Assembly (NCBI RefSeq): GCF_002078235.1
Contig: NZ_MSGP01000107.1
Span: forward strand, 1 to 39,875
Direction of reading: 5' to 3'
Length of the DNA: 39,875 nucleotides
DNA from: Streptomyces viridosporus
GTDB taxonomy: Bacteria; Actinomycetota; Actinomycetes; Streptomycetales; Streptomycetaceae
A program made the translations under genes and the position numbers. Below are positions 7,816 through 15,790 of the stretch, in pieces. Under the pieces are notes generated by a model, which saw nothing but the letters and a program-made list of their open reading frames with translations, was not told the DNA's origin and did no database searches. The first letter of the stretch is position 1, and every line of letters begins with the position of its first letter.

Positions 7816-8583
7816 GTGAGCGCGAAGGAAGTCCTGACCGAACGGGCCGGCGCCGTGCTGGTGATCACGATCAACCGGCCGGACGCCAGGAACGCACTGA
7901 ACCGGAACGTGGCCGAGGGCATCGCGGCGGCAGCCGACGAACTCGACGCGTCCGAGGAGTTGAGAGCCGGTGTACTGACCGGGGCCGGCGGGAACTTCTC
8001 CGCCGGCATGGACCTCAAGGCGTTCCTCCGCGGTGAGTCACCCAGTCTGGAGGGGCGGGGACTGTGCGGCATCACCATGACGCCGCCCCGCAAGCCGATG
8101 GTGGCCGCCGTGGAGGGCTGGGCGCTGGCGGGAGGGCTCGAACTGGTGCTGGCCTGCGACATGGTGGTCGCGGGCGAGACGGCGCGGTTCGGTGTTCCCG
8201 AGGTGAAGCGCGGTCTCGTCCCGGCCGCCGGCGCCGCACTGCGGCTGCCCACCCGGGTGCCGCAGGCACTGGCGCTGGAGATGCTGCTCACCGGTGAGCC
8301 GATCGAAGCGCCCCGAGCCGCGAAGATCGGCCTGGTCAACCGTGTGACGCGGGCCGGCGGGGCGCGGGAGGGCGCACTGGACCTGGCACGGCGGATCGCC
8401 GAGAACGGCCCGCTGGCGGTCCTGAGGACCAAGCAGATCGCGAGCGCCGCGCCGGACTGGGGGGCGCAGGAGGGCTGGAAGCGCCAGCAGCCGTTCATCG
8501 ACGAGGTCTTCGCCTCCGAGGACGCCGCCGAGGGGGCACGCGCCTTCGCGGAGAAGCGTCCCCCGGTCTGGCGCGGCCGGTGA
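7816..8583 (+). CDS. Enoyl-CoA hydratase (crotonase), both catalytic Glu kept
   Basis: A 255-residue crotonase. The oxyanion-hole segments are GNFSAGMDLK (59-68) and GWALAGGLEL (101-110). Both acid residues of classical enoyl-CoA hydratase are present: Glu129 in VPEVKRG and Glu155 in ALEMLLTG, corresponding to rat Glu144 and Glu164, so genuine hydration of a 2-enoyl-CoA is expected. The start is GTG 7816 after AAGGGAGAG; the open frame continues further upstream but without family similarity. It is the first gene of a two-gene operon with an SDR that could oxidise the 3-hydroxyacyl-CoA produced. Controlled probably through box I. Chain length and substrate are unknown. Confidence 0.9.
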   Translation: MSAKEVLTERAGAVLVITINRPDARNALNRNVAEGIAAAADELDASEELRAGVLTGAGGNFSAGMDLKAFLRGESPSLEGRGLCGITMTPPRKPMVAAVEGWALAGGLELVLACDMVVAGETARFGVPEVKRGLVPAAGAALRLPTRVPQALALEMLLTGEPIEAPRAAKIGLVNRVTRAGGAREGALDLARRIAENGPLAVLRTKQIASAAPDWGAQEGWKRQQPFIDEVFASEDAAEGARAFAEKRPPVWRGR

Positions 8584-8650
8584 CGTCCGGCGGCCGTACG
8601 GGTCTTCGGCCCGACATCCGTCCCATCGATCTGCAGGAGGAGAGAGAAGC

Positions 8651-9427
8651 ATGGACATCAGCGGAGCGGGCGCTCTGGTCACGGGAGCGGCGTCCGGAAT
8701 CGGCGCCGCGGTCGCACGCCGCCTCGCGGCGGAAGGAGCCCATGTGGTCGTCGCGGACATGCAGGAGGAGAAGGGCCGCGAGCTCGCCGCGGAGATTGGC
8801 GGCGTGTTCGTCCGGGTGGACGTGACCGAGACGGACCAGATCGGTGAGGCGGTCGCGGAGGCGACCCGGACGGCGCCCCTGCGGGCCGTGGTCAACTCCG
8901 CCGGCATCGGCGGCGCCCAGCGGACCATCGGCCGTGACGGTACCCTCGGCTCGGCGCACGACCTGGCGGCGTTCTCCCGGATCATCGCGATCAACCTGAT
9001 CGGCACGTTCGACGTCGTGCGCCAGGCGGCCACCGCCATGAGCACCAACGAGCCGGACGCGAACGGGCAGCGCGGGGCGATCGTCAACATGGCCAGCGTC
9101 GCGGCCTTCGACGGGCAGATCGGCCAGGCGGCCTATTCCGCCTCGAAGGGAGGCGTGGTCGGCATGACCCTGCCGGTGGCGCGCGACCTGTCGGCCTCGG
9201 GCATCCGCCTGAACACCGTGGCCCCCGGTCTGATCGACACGCCCATCTACGGCGAGGGCCGGGAGGCCGAGGAGTTCAAGGCGCAGCTGGGCTCGCACGT
9301 GCTGTTCCCGAAGCGGCTGGGACTTCCCGAGGAACTCGCTTCCGTGGTCCTGGAGTTCCTCAGGAACGACTACCTCAACGCCGAGACGGTCCGAGTGGAC
9401 GGCGGTATCAGGATGCCTCCTCGGTGA
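8651..9427 (+). CDS. SDR, likely 3-hydroxyacyl-CoA dehydrogenase type II
   Basis: A 258-residue classical short-chain dehydrogenase with TGAASGIG nucleotide motif at the N-terminus, Asp at the end of beta-2 (VVVADMQ) indicating NAD(H), NSAGI, and YSASK as the catalytic Tyr-Lys pair. The insertion between NSAGI and the active-site Ser, the segment RGAIVNMASVAAFDGQIGQAAYSASKGG and VAPGLIDTPI resemble HSD10/type II 3-hydroxyacyl-CoA dehydrogenases. AGGAGG lies about ten bases before the ATG. With the hydratase just upstream it would make a hydration-oxidation pair of beta-oxidation. The exact acyl group is unknown, and other alcohol substrates are possible. Confidence 0.87.
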   Translation: MDISGAGALVTGAASGIGAAVARRLAAEGAHVVVADMQEEKGRELAAEIGGVFVRVDVTETDQIGEAVAEATRTAPLRAVVNSAGIGGAQRTIGRDGTLGSAHDLAAFSRIIAINLIGTFDVVRQAATAMSTNEPDANGQRGAIVNMASVAAFDGQIGQAAYSASKGGVVGMTLPVARDLSASGIRLNTVAPGLIDTPIYGEGREAEEFKAQLGSHVLFPKRLGLPEELASVVLEFLRNDYLNAETVRVDGGIRMPPR

Positions 9428-9536
9428 CCGCCCCGGCCCGGACCCACCGGCTCACCCCGCGAGCATGCCGCTCGCGGTGACCGGGCCGGTGGGGCCCGGG
9501 AGCGGGCGATCACCGGTGGACGGTGGACACAGTGAC

Positions 9537-9583
9537 GGGCGCTGCCGGGCGGGCTCCTTGAGGGAGCCCGCCCGGCAGCGCCC
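9537..9583. terminator. Strong bidirectional terminator
   Basis: A perfect 21-bp stem (9537-9557 with 9563-9583) closes a five-base loop between the convergent SDR (ends 9427) and kinase (ends 9592) genes. It should stop transcription from both sides. Confidence 0.85.
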
Positions 9584-9591
9584 GGTGCGTG

Positions 9592-10659
9592 CTACGCCCG
9601 CAGTGACCCCACCGCGAGGCCTGCGGCCATCAGCCGGGGCACCGCGCGTCCGGCGGTGGCGAAACCCGGGCCCGTTCCGACGCCGGCCCGGTGCCGGTGC
9701 TCGATGCCGGCCGCGATCGTGCCGATCTTGTAGTAGGCCAGGGCCAGGTGGAAGTCCCAGTGGTCCAGCGGCACTCCGCCCGCCGCCTCGTAGGCCTCCG
9801 CCAGCGCGGGAGCGTCGGGCAGCCGGTCGCTCGTCCAGGCGCTCGGTGCGCCGAGGATGAGGTCGAGGGCCTCGTCCCGGTAGGCGCACATCATGGCCAC
9901 GTCCGCCACGGGGTCGCCGATCGTGGACAGCTCCCAGTCCACGACGGCCGCCACCCCGGGCAGGCGACCGTGGTCCAGGATGGTGTTGTCGATGCGGAAG
10001 TCGCCGTGCACGATCCCGGTGGAACGCTGTTCCGGGACCGCGGCCACCAGTCGCCGCTCGAGCTCGGCCGCCGCGGCGCGGACCTCCTCGTCCTCGGGGG
10101 CGACCAGTTGCCACTGCCCCCGCCAGCGGTGCAGTTGCCGCTGCGCGTACGCGTCGGGCCGGCCGAAGCGTCCGAGTCCGGCGGCCACGTGGTCCACGCG
10201 GTGCAGGGCCGCCAGGGTGCTGGTCAACGAGGCGACGACATGGTCCAGTTGGGTGTCGTCGAGGGCGGCCAGGTCGTCGCGCGACTGCACGCTGCGGCCG
10301 TCCACGTGCTCCACGACCGTGAAGGCGCCGCCGAGCAGCGACTCGTCCTCGCACAGGACGACCGGCCGCGCGACGGGGACACCGCTGTCCCGCAGACCGG
10401 ACGTCACCCGGAACTCCCGTGCCACGTCGTGCGCGGAGGGCGTACGGCCCGCGCGGGGCGGCATGCGCAGGACCCAGCGTGCCGTCCCGTCGCTCAGCAC
10501 ATAGGTCAGGTTGGACCGCCCGCCGGTGATCAGGGCCGCTTCGAGGGGGCCGGCGGGGGGTACGTCCGCCTCCGCCATGCGGCGGGCGACGGCGTCCAGT
10601 TCGGCGCGGCTCAGGTCGGTCGTCGCCCGACTTGCCTGTGCAGGTGGCTCGGTCTTCAC
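9592..10659 (-). CDS. APH-family phosphotransferase of the ACAD10/11 kinase type
   Basis: A 355-residue kinase of the aminoglycoside-phosphotransferase fold. Residues 40-70 form the nucleotide-binding strands (ITGGRSNLTYVL...WVLRMPP), the catalytic loop is HGDFRIDN (218-225) and the metal-binding loop DWELSTIGDP (241-250). These signatures match the kinase domain of animal ACAD10/ACAD11 and Pseudomonas LvaA, which phosphorylate 4-hydroxyacyl-CoA or related hydroxyacids rather than antibiotics. An ACAD11-like dehydrogenase occurs at 22366-23550 in the same island, supporting a hydroxyacyl role. GTG start with AGGAGGAG seven bases before; upstream in-frame ATG codons lie beyond the promoter box and are rejected. 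Monocistronic, divergent from the MFS gene, sharing box J. Antibiotic resistance is unlikely. Confidence 0.85.
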   Translation of the reverse strand: MKTEPPAQASRATTDLSRAELDAVARRMAEADVPPAGPLEAALITGGRSNLTYVLSDGTARWVLRMPPRAGRTPSAHDVAREFRVTSGLRDSGVPVARPVVLCEDESLLGGAFTVVEHVDGRSVQSRDDLAALDDTQLDHVVASLTSTLAALHRVDHVAAGLGRFGRPDAYAQRQLHRWRGQWQLVAPEDEEVRAAAAELERRLVAAVPEQRSTGIVHGDFRIDNTILDHGRLPGVAAVVDWELSTIGDPVADVAMMCAYRDEALDLILGAPSAWTSDRLPDAPALAEAYEAAGGVPLDHWDFHLALAYYKIGTIAAGIEHRHRAGVGTGPGFATAGRAVPRLMAAGLAVGSLRA

Positions 10660-10771
10660 GGATGCTCCTCCTGACGGTCGCGGCCGGCCGCGGGCCGCCC
10701 CGGAACGTCCGGCGGCCGGGACGGGGCGGACGTGAGTGTGCCGCGAGGCACCCTTCCACGCACGACGGACT

Positions 10772-10792
10772 ATATCTATTGGTGTTTGGTTT
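10772..10792 (-). promoter_or_regulatory. 21-bp regulon box J (kinase/MFS divergent region)
   Basis: Read on the minus strand: left arm AAACCAAAC, spacer ACC, right arm AATAGATAT. The left arm is perfect, the right arm poor, so this is the weakest of the ten copies. It lies between the divergent kinase (start 10659) and MFS (start 10853) genes and could serve both. Confidence 0.55.
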
Positions 10793-10852
10793 AGCGTAGC
10801 ATGGGGCGGACCGGACCGTCCGGTCGAACAGCCCAGGCGGGGAGGCCAGTAC

Positions 10853-12304
10853 GTGGCGGACACCGGACGCGGAAGCCGACGCATGTCGTTCCTGGTCCTC
10901 ATCCTCTCGGCCGTGGCGTTCTCGTCGCTGCAGTCGCTCCTCGTCCCCGTGCTCCCCCACATCGAGCACACCTTCCGCACCGACCAGCGGACGGTCGTCT
11001 GGGTCCTCACGGCCTACCTGCTCTCCGCCTCGATCCTCACCCCGGTGCTCGGACGCGTGGGCGACATGGTGGGCAAGCGACGCATGCTGGTCGTGACCCT
11101 GGCCGCACTGACCCTCGGCTCCGCGCTCGCCGCGCTCGCGCCGTCCGTCGGCTGGCTCATCGCGGCCCGGGTGATCCAGGGTGCCGGAGGCGGAGTCATG
11201 CCCCTGGCCTTCGGGATCGTCCGCGACCTCTACGGCGAGGCGCGGGTCTCCCGGGCGGTGGGCGTGCTCGCCGCCATCGGCGCGCTCGGCTACGGCGCGG
11301 GCATCGTCGCGGCCGGGCCCGTCGTCGACGTGCTCGGCTACCCCTGGCTGTTCTGGCTGCCGACGATCACGACGGCGGTCGCCGCGGTGGCGGCCCTCTT
11401 CGTGATCCCCGACTCCCCGGTGCGCGACTCCCGCGGCCTGCCCCTCCTCCCGGCCCTCCTGCTGTCGGTGTCACTCGTGGCGCTCCTGGTCGCCCTGAGC
11501 GAGGGCAACGTCCGGGGCTGGGGCTCGCCCGGCATCCTCGCCCTGCTGGCGCTCGCGGTGCTGGCGGGGGCCGGCTGGATCCGGACCGAGACGCGCGTTC
11601 CGGTGCCGATGATCGACATGGCGATGATGCGCCGGCGCGGCGTGTGGTCGGCCAACTGCGTGTCGGCCCTGCTCGGGTTCGGGATGTTCGCGGGGTTCTC
11701 GTTCCTGCCCCAGCTCATGCAGACGCCACCCGAGGCGGGCTACGGCTTCGGGAGCACCATCTCGGAGTCGGGGCGCCTCCTGCTCCCCTCCGCCCTGGCC
11801 ATGTTCGCCGTGGGCTTCGCGACCGCCCCGCTCGTCCGGCGCTTCGGGTCCCGGACGGTGATCGTCTCCGGTTCGGCCCTGGGTTCCCTGGCGTACCTCG
11901 GGCTGGCCGGCTTCCACGCCGCCCCCTGGCAGACCTGTGTCGCGATGACCGTCCTCGGGGTCGGCCTCGGGCTCGTCTTCGCCACCGTCGCCGGTGTCGT
12001 GGTCGGCGCCGTGCCACCCGAACAGACCGGCGTGGCCAGCGGGATGAACGCCAACATCCGCACGATCGGCGGTTCGCTCGGGGCGGCGGTCATGGGAGCC
12101 GTCGTGACGAACCGGGTCTCGGCGACGGGCCATCCGCCGGAGTGGGCCTACACCCTCGGCTTCACGGCGCTGGGCGTGGCGCTCGGGCTCGGCGGCGTCG
12201 CGGCCCTGTTCGTCCCCGGCCCCCGGGGGCGGCTGGTCGAGGGGTCACCGCGCGACACGGCGTCCACCGGGCCGGACGCGGTCCCGTCCGGCCGCGCTTC
12301 CTGA
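10853..12304 (+). CDS. MFS transporter, DHA2 (EmrB/QacA-like) type
   Basis: A 483-residue, roughly 14-helix major facilitator. After a short basic N-terminus the first helix runs from about residue 11; LGRVGDMVGKRRM is the cytoplasmic loop 2-3 motif A, and the loop between helices 4 and 5 reads IQGAGGGVMPLAFGIVRDLYGEARVSRAVG, typical of drug:H+ antiporters of the DHA2 group. The start is GTG 10853 with GGGGAGG seven bases ahead; an in-frame ATG further upstream lies before the operator. It probably exports a toxic substrate or pathway intermediate, though import in some DHA2-like members cannot be excluded. It is transcribed alone, divergent from the kinase gene, and ends before a strong terminator. 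Confidence 0.88.
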   Translation: MADTGRGSRRMSFLVLILSAVAFSSLQSLLVPVLPHIEHTFRTDQRTVVWVLTAYLLSASILTPVLGRVGDMVGKRRMLVVTLAALTLGSALAALAPSVGWLIAARVIQGAGGGVMPLAFGIVRDLYGEARVSRAVGVLAAIGALGYGAGIVAAGPVVDVLGYPWLFWLPTITTAVAAVAALFVIPDSPVRDSRGLPLLPALLLSVSLVALLVALSEGNVRGWGSPGILALLALAVLAGAGWIRTETRVPVPMIDMAMMRRRGVWSANCVSALLGFGMFAGFSFLPQLMQTPPEAGYGFGSTISESGRLLLPSALAMFAVGFATAPLVRRFGSRTVIVSGSALGSLAYLGLAGFHAAPWQTCVAMTVLGVGLGLVFATVAGVVVGAVPPEQTGVASGMNANIRTIGGSLGAAVMGAVVTNRVSATGHPPEWAYTLGFTALGVALGLGGVAALFVPGPRGRLVEGSPRDTASTGPDAVPSGRAS

Positions 12305-12313
12305 TACGGTCCG

Positions 12314-12360
12314 CGGGCACAGGCCCCCGCCGAGGGCGAATCGGCGGGGGCCTGTGCCCG
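12314..12360. terminator. Bidirectional terminator between MFS and KorB genes
   Basis: A perfect 18-bp stem (12314-12331 with 12343-12360) and an 11-base loop lie in the 96-base gap between the convergent MFS and 2-oxoacid oxidoreductase genes. Confidence 0.85.
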
Positions 12361-12400
12361 TTGCGGCGTCACCGAGGCACTCGGCCGGCCGGGTGACGGG

Positions 12401-13498
12401 TCAGCGCACCTCCCAGGTGTCGGCTCCGTCGACGAGGGCCTGGAGGTCGCCGTCACCCCTGCGCTCGCGGTCGGCGGCCACCTGGGCGCGGGCCAGGTCG
12501 TCGTACGTCGGGCGCCGGACCTGGCGGAAGACGCCGATCGGGGCACGGGTCATCTCGCCCGTGGCCGTCAGCCGCGACAGCGCGAACGCGACGGTCGGGT
12601 CCTCGGCGTGCGCGTCGTGGACCACGACCCGCCCCGCGTTCCCGGGTGTGACGCGGTCGACGTGTACCTCGCCGGTGGGCCGGCGGAAGACGCCGAGCCC
12701 TCCCCGCCCGTCCTCCGCGGGCGCGCCGAAGCGGACGGGTTCGCCGTGGACGAGCGGGATGATCGCGTCCGCGGCCGAGTCGCGGCCCTTCAGGGCGTCG
12801 TAGGCACCGTCGTTGAAGATCGGGCAGTTCTGGTAGATCTCCACGAGCGACGTGCCGCGGTGCGCGACCGCGGCCGACAGCACCGAGGTGAGGTGCCCCC
12901 GGTCGGAATCGACGGTGCGGGCCACGAAGGTGCCCTCGGCGCCCAGGGCGAGGGAGACCGGGTTGAAGGGGTGGTCGACCGAGCCCGCGGGCGTGGACTT
13001 GGTGACCTTCCCGGTCTCGCTGGTGGGCGAGTACTGGCCCTTGGTGAGCCCGTAGATCCGGTTGTTGAACAGCAGGATCGTCATGTTGACGTTGCGGCGC
13101 AGGGCGTGGATCAGGTGGTTGCCGCCGATGGACAGGGCGTCGCCGTCGCCGGTGACGACCCACACCGAGAGGTCCTCACGGGCGGTGGCGATGCCGGTGG
13201 CGATGGCGGGGGCACGGCCGTGGATGGAGTGCATCCCGTAGGTGTCGAGGTAGTACGGGAACCGCGAGGAGCAGCCGATGCCGGAGACGAAGACGATGTT
13301 CTCGCGGCGCAGGCCCAGCGTGGGCAGGAAGCTCTGGACCGCCTTGAGCACCGCGTAGTCGCCGCAGCCGGGGCACCAGCGGACCTCCTGGTCGCTGGTG
13401 AATTCTTTGCCGGTCTGGGGGGCGTCGGCGGACGGGACGAGGGCGGTGCCGCCGTGCTCGTCCCCGACGGTGGGGACGGGGAGGTCGGTGACCGTCAT
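12401..13498 (-). CDS. korB: 2-oxoacid:ferredoxin oxidoreductase beta subunit
   Basis: A 365-residue beta subunit that binds thiamine diphosphate and one 4Fe-4S cluster. Cluster ligands are Cys42 and Cys45 (WCPGCGDY), Cys76 (GIGCSSRFPYY) and Cys225 (YQNCPIFNDG); the ThDP motif starts GDGDALSIGGNH at 117 and ends in the NN pair at 145-146. This is the complete KorB/PorB pattern of two-subunit actinobacterial enzymes. Its ATG overlaps the stop of the alpha gene as ATGA, so the two are translated together. The complex would oxidatively decarboxylate a 2-oxoacid to an acyl-CoA and reduce ferredoxin, giving low-potential electrons that could feed the P450 ferredoxin. In this context it may be specialised for a pathway intermediate rather than 2-oxoglutarate. 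Confidence 0.92.
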   Translation of the reverse strand: MTVTDLPVPTVGDEHGGTALVPSADAPQTGKEFTSDQEVRWCPGCGDYAVLKAVQSFLPTLGLRRENIVFVSGIGCSSRFPYYLDTYGMHSIHGRAPAIATGIATAREDLSVWVVTGDGDALSIGGNHLIHALRRNVNMTILLFNNRIYGLTKGQYSPTSETGKVTKSTPAGSVDHPFNPVSLALGAEGTFVARTVDSDRGHLTSVLSAAVAHRGTSLVEIYQNCPIFNDGAYDALKGRDSAADAIIPLVHGEPVRFGAPAEDGRGGLGVFRRPTGEVHVDRVTPGNAGRVVVHDAHAEDPTVAFALSRLTATGEMTRAPIGVFRQVRRPTYDDLARAQVAADRERRGDGDLQALVDGADTWEVR

Positions 13499-15357
13499 GA
13501 GGCCTCCTGCGAGATCTCGTCGATGTGGGTGAGGAGCTCCTGTTCGAGCTGCTCGGCGCCGAACGGCATGCCGCGCACGGTGGTGAGTCTGCGCACGTCG
13601 ACGAGGTAGCGGTCGCGCAGCAGGGTGGCGAGCTGGCCCAGGTTCATCTCCGGGCACACCACGCGCTCGTAGGCGGCCAGGACGTCGCCCAGTTCCGCCG
13701 GGAACGGGTTGAGGTGGCGCAGGTGCGCCTGGGCGATGTCGAGGCCGCGCCGGCGCAGCCGGCGCACGGCGGCTCCGATGGGGCCGTACGTCGAGCCCCA
13801 GCCGATGACCAGGACGCGCGCCCGGCCGTCCGGGTCGTCCACGTCGAGGGCGGGGATCGACCGGGCGACCGCGTCGACCTTGGCCTGCCGGGTGCGGACC
13901 ATGTGGTCGTGGTTGTCGGGGTCGTAGGAGATGTCCCCGGTGCCGTCCTTCTTCTCGATGCCGCCGATGCGGTGCTCCAGTCCGGCGACTCCGGGCGGCG
14001 CCCAGGGCCGGGCCAGGGTCTCCGGGTCGCGCGCGTAGGGCAGGAAGCTGCCGCCGCCGTCCGGCGGGGTCGCGAAGCCCGGCTCGATGCGGGGCAGCGC
14101 GGCCACGTCCGGGAGCCGCCAGGGTTCGGAGCCGTTCGCGAGGTAACCGTCGGAGAGCAGCATCACGGGGGTGCGGTGGGTGACGGCGATCCGGGCCGCC
14201 TCGACGGCGGCGTCGAAGCAGTCCGCCGGGGACCGGGGCGCGACGACCGGCAGCGGCGCCTCGCCGTTGCGCCCGTACATCGCCTGGAGCAGGTCCGCCT
14301 GCTCGGTCTTGGTCGGCAGTCCGGTGGAGGGTCCGCCGCGCTGCACGTCGACGATGACCAGCGGCACTTCGAGCATCACCGCGAGGCCGATGGTCTCGGC
14401 CTTGAGCGCCACGCCCGGTCCGGACGTCGTGGTGACGCCGAGGTGGCCGGCGTAGGAGGCGCCCAGGGCCGCGCCGATGGCGGCGATCTCGTCCTCGGCC
14501 TGGAAGGCGGTGACGCCGAAGTTCTTGTGCCTGCTCAGTTCGTGGAGGATGTCGGAGGCAGGCGTGATCGGGTAGGCGCCGAGGAACACCGGGAGTCCCG
14601 AGAGGCGTCCTGCGGCCAGGAGGCCGTAGGACAGGGCGGTGTTGCCGGTGATGTTGCGGTAGCGGCCGGGGGCCACGGCGGCGGGCTTGACCCGGTAGGA
14701 GACGGCGAAGGTCTCGGTGGTCTCGCCGAAGTTCCAGCCCGCGCGCAGCGCCGTGACGTTGGCGTCGCGGATCGCGGGCTTCTTCGCGAACTTGCCGCCG
14801 AGGTAGGCGACCGTGCCGTCGACCTCGCGGCCGTACAGCCAGGACAGCAGGCCCAGCGCGAACATGTTCTTGGCGCGGGCCGCGTCCTTGCGGGAGAGCC
14901 CGAAGGACTTGACCGCCTCCACGGTCATCCCGGTCAGGTCGAGGGCGTGGACGGCGAAGTCCGCCAGCGAGTCGTCGTCCAGCGGGCTGGCTTCGTAGCC
15001 GGCCTTGGCGAGGTTGCGTGCGGTGAAGTCGTGGGTGTCGACGACGACCGTCGCGCCCGGCCGGAGGTCCCCGATGTTGGCGCGCAGCGCGGCCGGGTTC
15101 ATCGCCACCAGGACGTCGGGCCGGTCGCCGGGAGTGAGGATGTCGTGGTCGGCGAAGTGCAGCTGGAAGCTGCTGACGCCCGGGATGGTGCCCTGGGGCG
15201 CCCGGATCTCGGCCGGGAAGTTCGGCAGGGTGGACAGGTCGTTGCCGAAGACGGCCGCTTCCTGGGTGAACCGGTCCCCCACCAGCTGCATGCCGTCGCC
15301 GGAGTCGCCGGCGAACCGGATCACCACCCGGTCCAGTTCGGTCACTCGTGCGCTCAT
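13495..15357 (-). CDS. korA: 2-oxoacid:ferredoxin oxidoreductase alpha subunit (gamma-alpha fusion)
   Basis: A 620-residue subunit in which an N-terminal gamma domain (IRFAGDSGDGMQ near residue 13, about 1-190) is fused to the alpha domain (NTALSYGLLAAG...GAYPITPASDI and FQAEDEIAAIGAALGASYAG, then VDVQRGGPSTGLPT), ending in a transketolase-C-like domain. This is the usual architecture of actinobacterial KorA. ATG 15357 overlaps the stop of the small upstream gene (ATGA), and its own stop overlaps the korB start in the same way, so all three genes are coupled. With KorB it forms a CoA- and ferredoxin-dependent 2-oxoacid oxidoreductase. Many actinomycetes have a housekeeping KorAB, so a second, box-controlled copy suggests a dedicated catabolic step. 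Confidence 0.92.
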   Translation of the reverse strand: MSARVTELDRVVIRFAGDSGDGMQLVGDRFTQEAAVFGNDLSTLPNFPAEIRAPQGTIPGVSSFQLHFADHDILTPGDRPDVLVAMNPAALRANIGDLRPGATVVVDTHDFTARNLAKAGYEASPLDDDSLADFAVHALDLTGMTVEAVKSFGLSRKDAARAKNMFALGLLSWLYGREVDGTVAYLGGKFAKKPAIRDANVTALRAGWNFGETTETFAVSYRVKPAAVAPGRYRNITGNTALSYGLLAAGRLSGLPVFLGAYPITPASDILHELSRHKNFGVTAFQAEDEIAAIGAALGASYAGHLGVTTTSGPGVALKAETIGLAVMLEVPLVIVDVQRGGPSTGLPTKTEQADLLQAMYGRNGEAPLPVVAPRSPADCFDAAVEAARIAVTHRTPVMLLSDGYLANGSEPWRLPDVAALPRIEPGFATPPDGGGSFLPYARDPETLARPWAPPGVAGLEHRIGGIEKKDGTGDISYDPDNHDHMVRTRQAKVDAVARSIPALDVDDPDGRARVLVIGWGSTYGPIGAAVRRLRRRGLDIAQAHLRHLNPFPAELGDVLAAYERVVCPEMNLGQLATLLRDRYLVDVRRLTTVRGMPFGAEQLEQELLTHIDEISQEAS

Positions 15358-15668
15358 CGGGGTGCCTCCAGGTGGGCTCGGACCACTGAGCGGGTGTCGT
15401 CGGCCCAGCCCTTGCCGGCGGCGTACCCGATCATCTCGTCGTAGCGGGTGCGCCACCCGTCGTCGCCGGACGGATGGGCGCGGCGCCGGAGTTCGGCGAC
15501 GTCGAGCCACACGTGTGCCGGGTCCTGTTCGTCGGTGGCGCGGGCCAGGCCGTCGGCCGCCAGCGCCCGTGCCGCGCTCCGGGCATCGAGTTCGGTGACG
15601 ACCGACAGCGCGGTCAGCAGGGCGGGGTCGAGGATGTCGATCCTCTCGGCGGTGACGCGCACCTGCAT
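15354..15668 (-). CDS. Small protein of unknown function leading the korAB operon
   Basis: A 104-residue protein I do not recognise. It has no signal peptide, membrane segment or cysteine cluster. The first part (RVTAERIDILDPALLTALSV) looks like beta strands then helix; the centre is Ala-rich helix (ARSAARALAADGLAR), and the last third holds LDVAELRRRA and a Trp/Tyr-rich piece, WRTRYDEMIGYAAGKGW. ATG 15668 has AGAGGAG nine bases ahead, and the stop overlaps the korA start (ATGA), which argues that it is a real gene and a functional partner, for example an accessory subunit or a specificity/assembly factor. Box B lies 43 bases upstream. I cannot assign a function. Confidence 0.75.
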   Translation of the reverse strand: MQVRVTAERIDILDPALLTALSVVTELDARSAARALAADGLARATDEQDPAHVWLDVAELRRRAHPSGDDGWRTRYDEMIGYAAGKGWADDTRSVVRAHLEAPR

Positions 15669-15711
15669 GGCGGCTCCTCTTCTCGAGGGGTGGGCGTGCT
15701 GGCGCCCCACC

Positions 15712-15732
15712 GTATCAAACGTTGTTAGATTA
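15712..15732 (-). promoter_or_regulatory. 21-bp regulon box B (small protein-korAB operon)
   Basis: Minus strand: left arm TAATCTAAC, spacer AAC, right arm GTTTGATAC. It ends 43 bases before the ATG of the small gene and is one of the best-preserved copies. Confidence 0.75.
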
Positions 15733-15742
15733 CTGTGGAGTC

Positions 15743-15773
15743 GGATCACCTGTCTCCGGGGGACTGGTGATCC
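15743..15773. terminator. Terminator of the P450-SDR operon
   Basis: Arms GGATCACC and GGTGATCC, with an inner GTC/GAC pair after one T-T mismatch and a seven-base loop, lie just past the SDR stop codon (minus strand) and just before box B. Confidence 0.6.
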
Positions 15774-15790
15774 GTGGCGGACAACGGGGT

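Noticed and set aside
9592..10659. Aminoglycoside resistance kinase
   Set aside because: The fold is shared, but the HGDFRIDN and DWELSTIGDP motifs and the catabolic context match the ACAD10/11-LvaA type.
13525..15444. Long plus-strand open frame opposite KorA
   Set aside because: Same antisense pattern; KorA has complete conserved motifs on the other strand.
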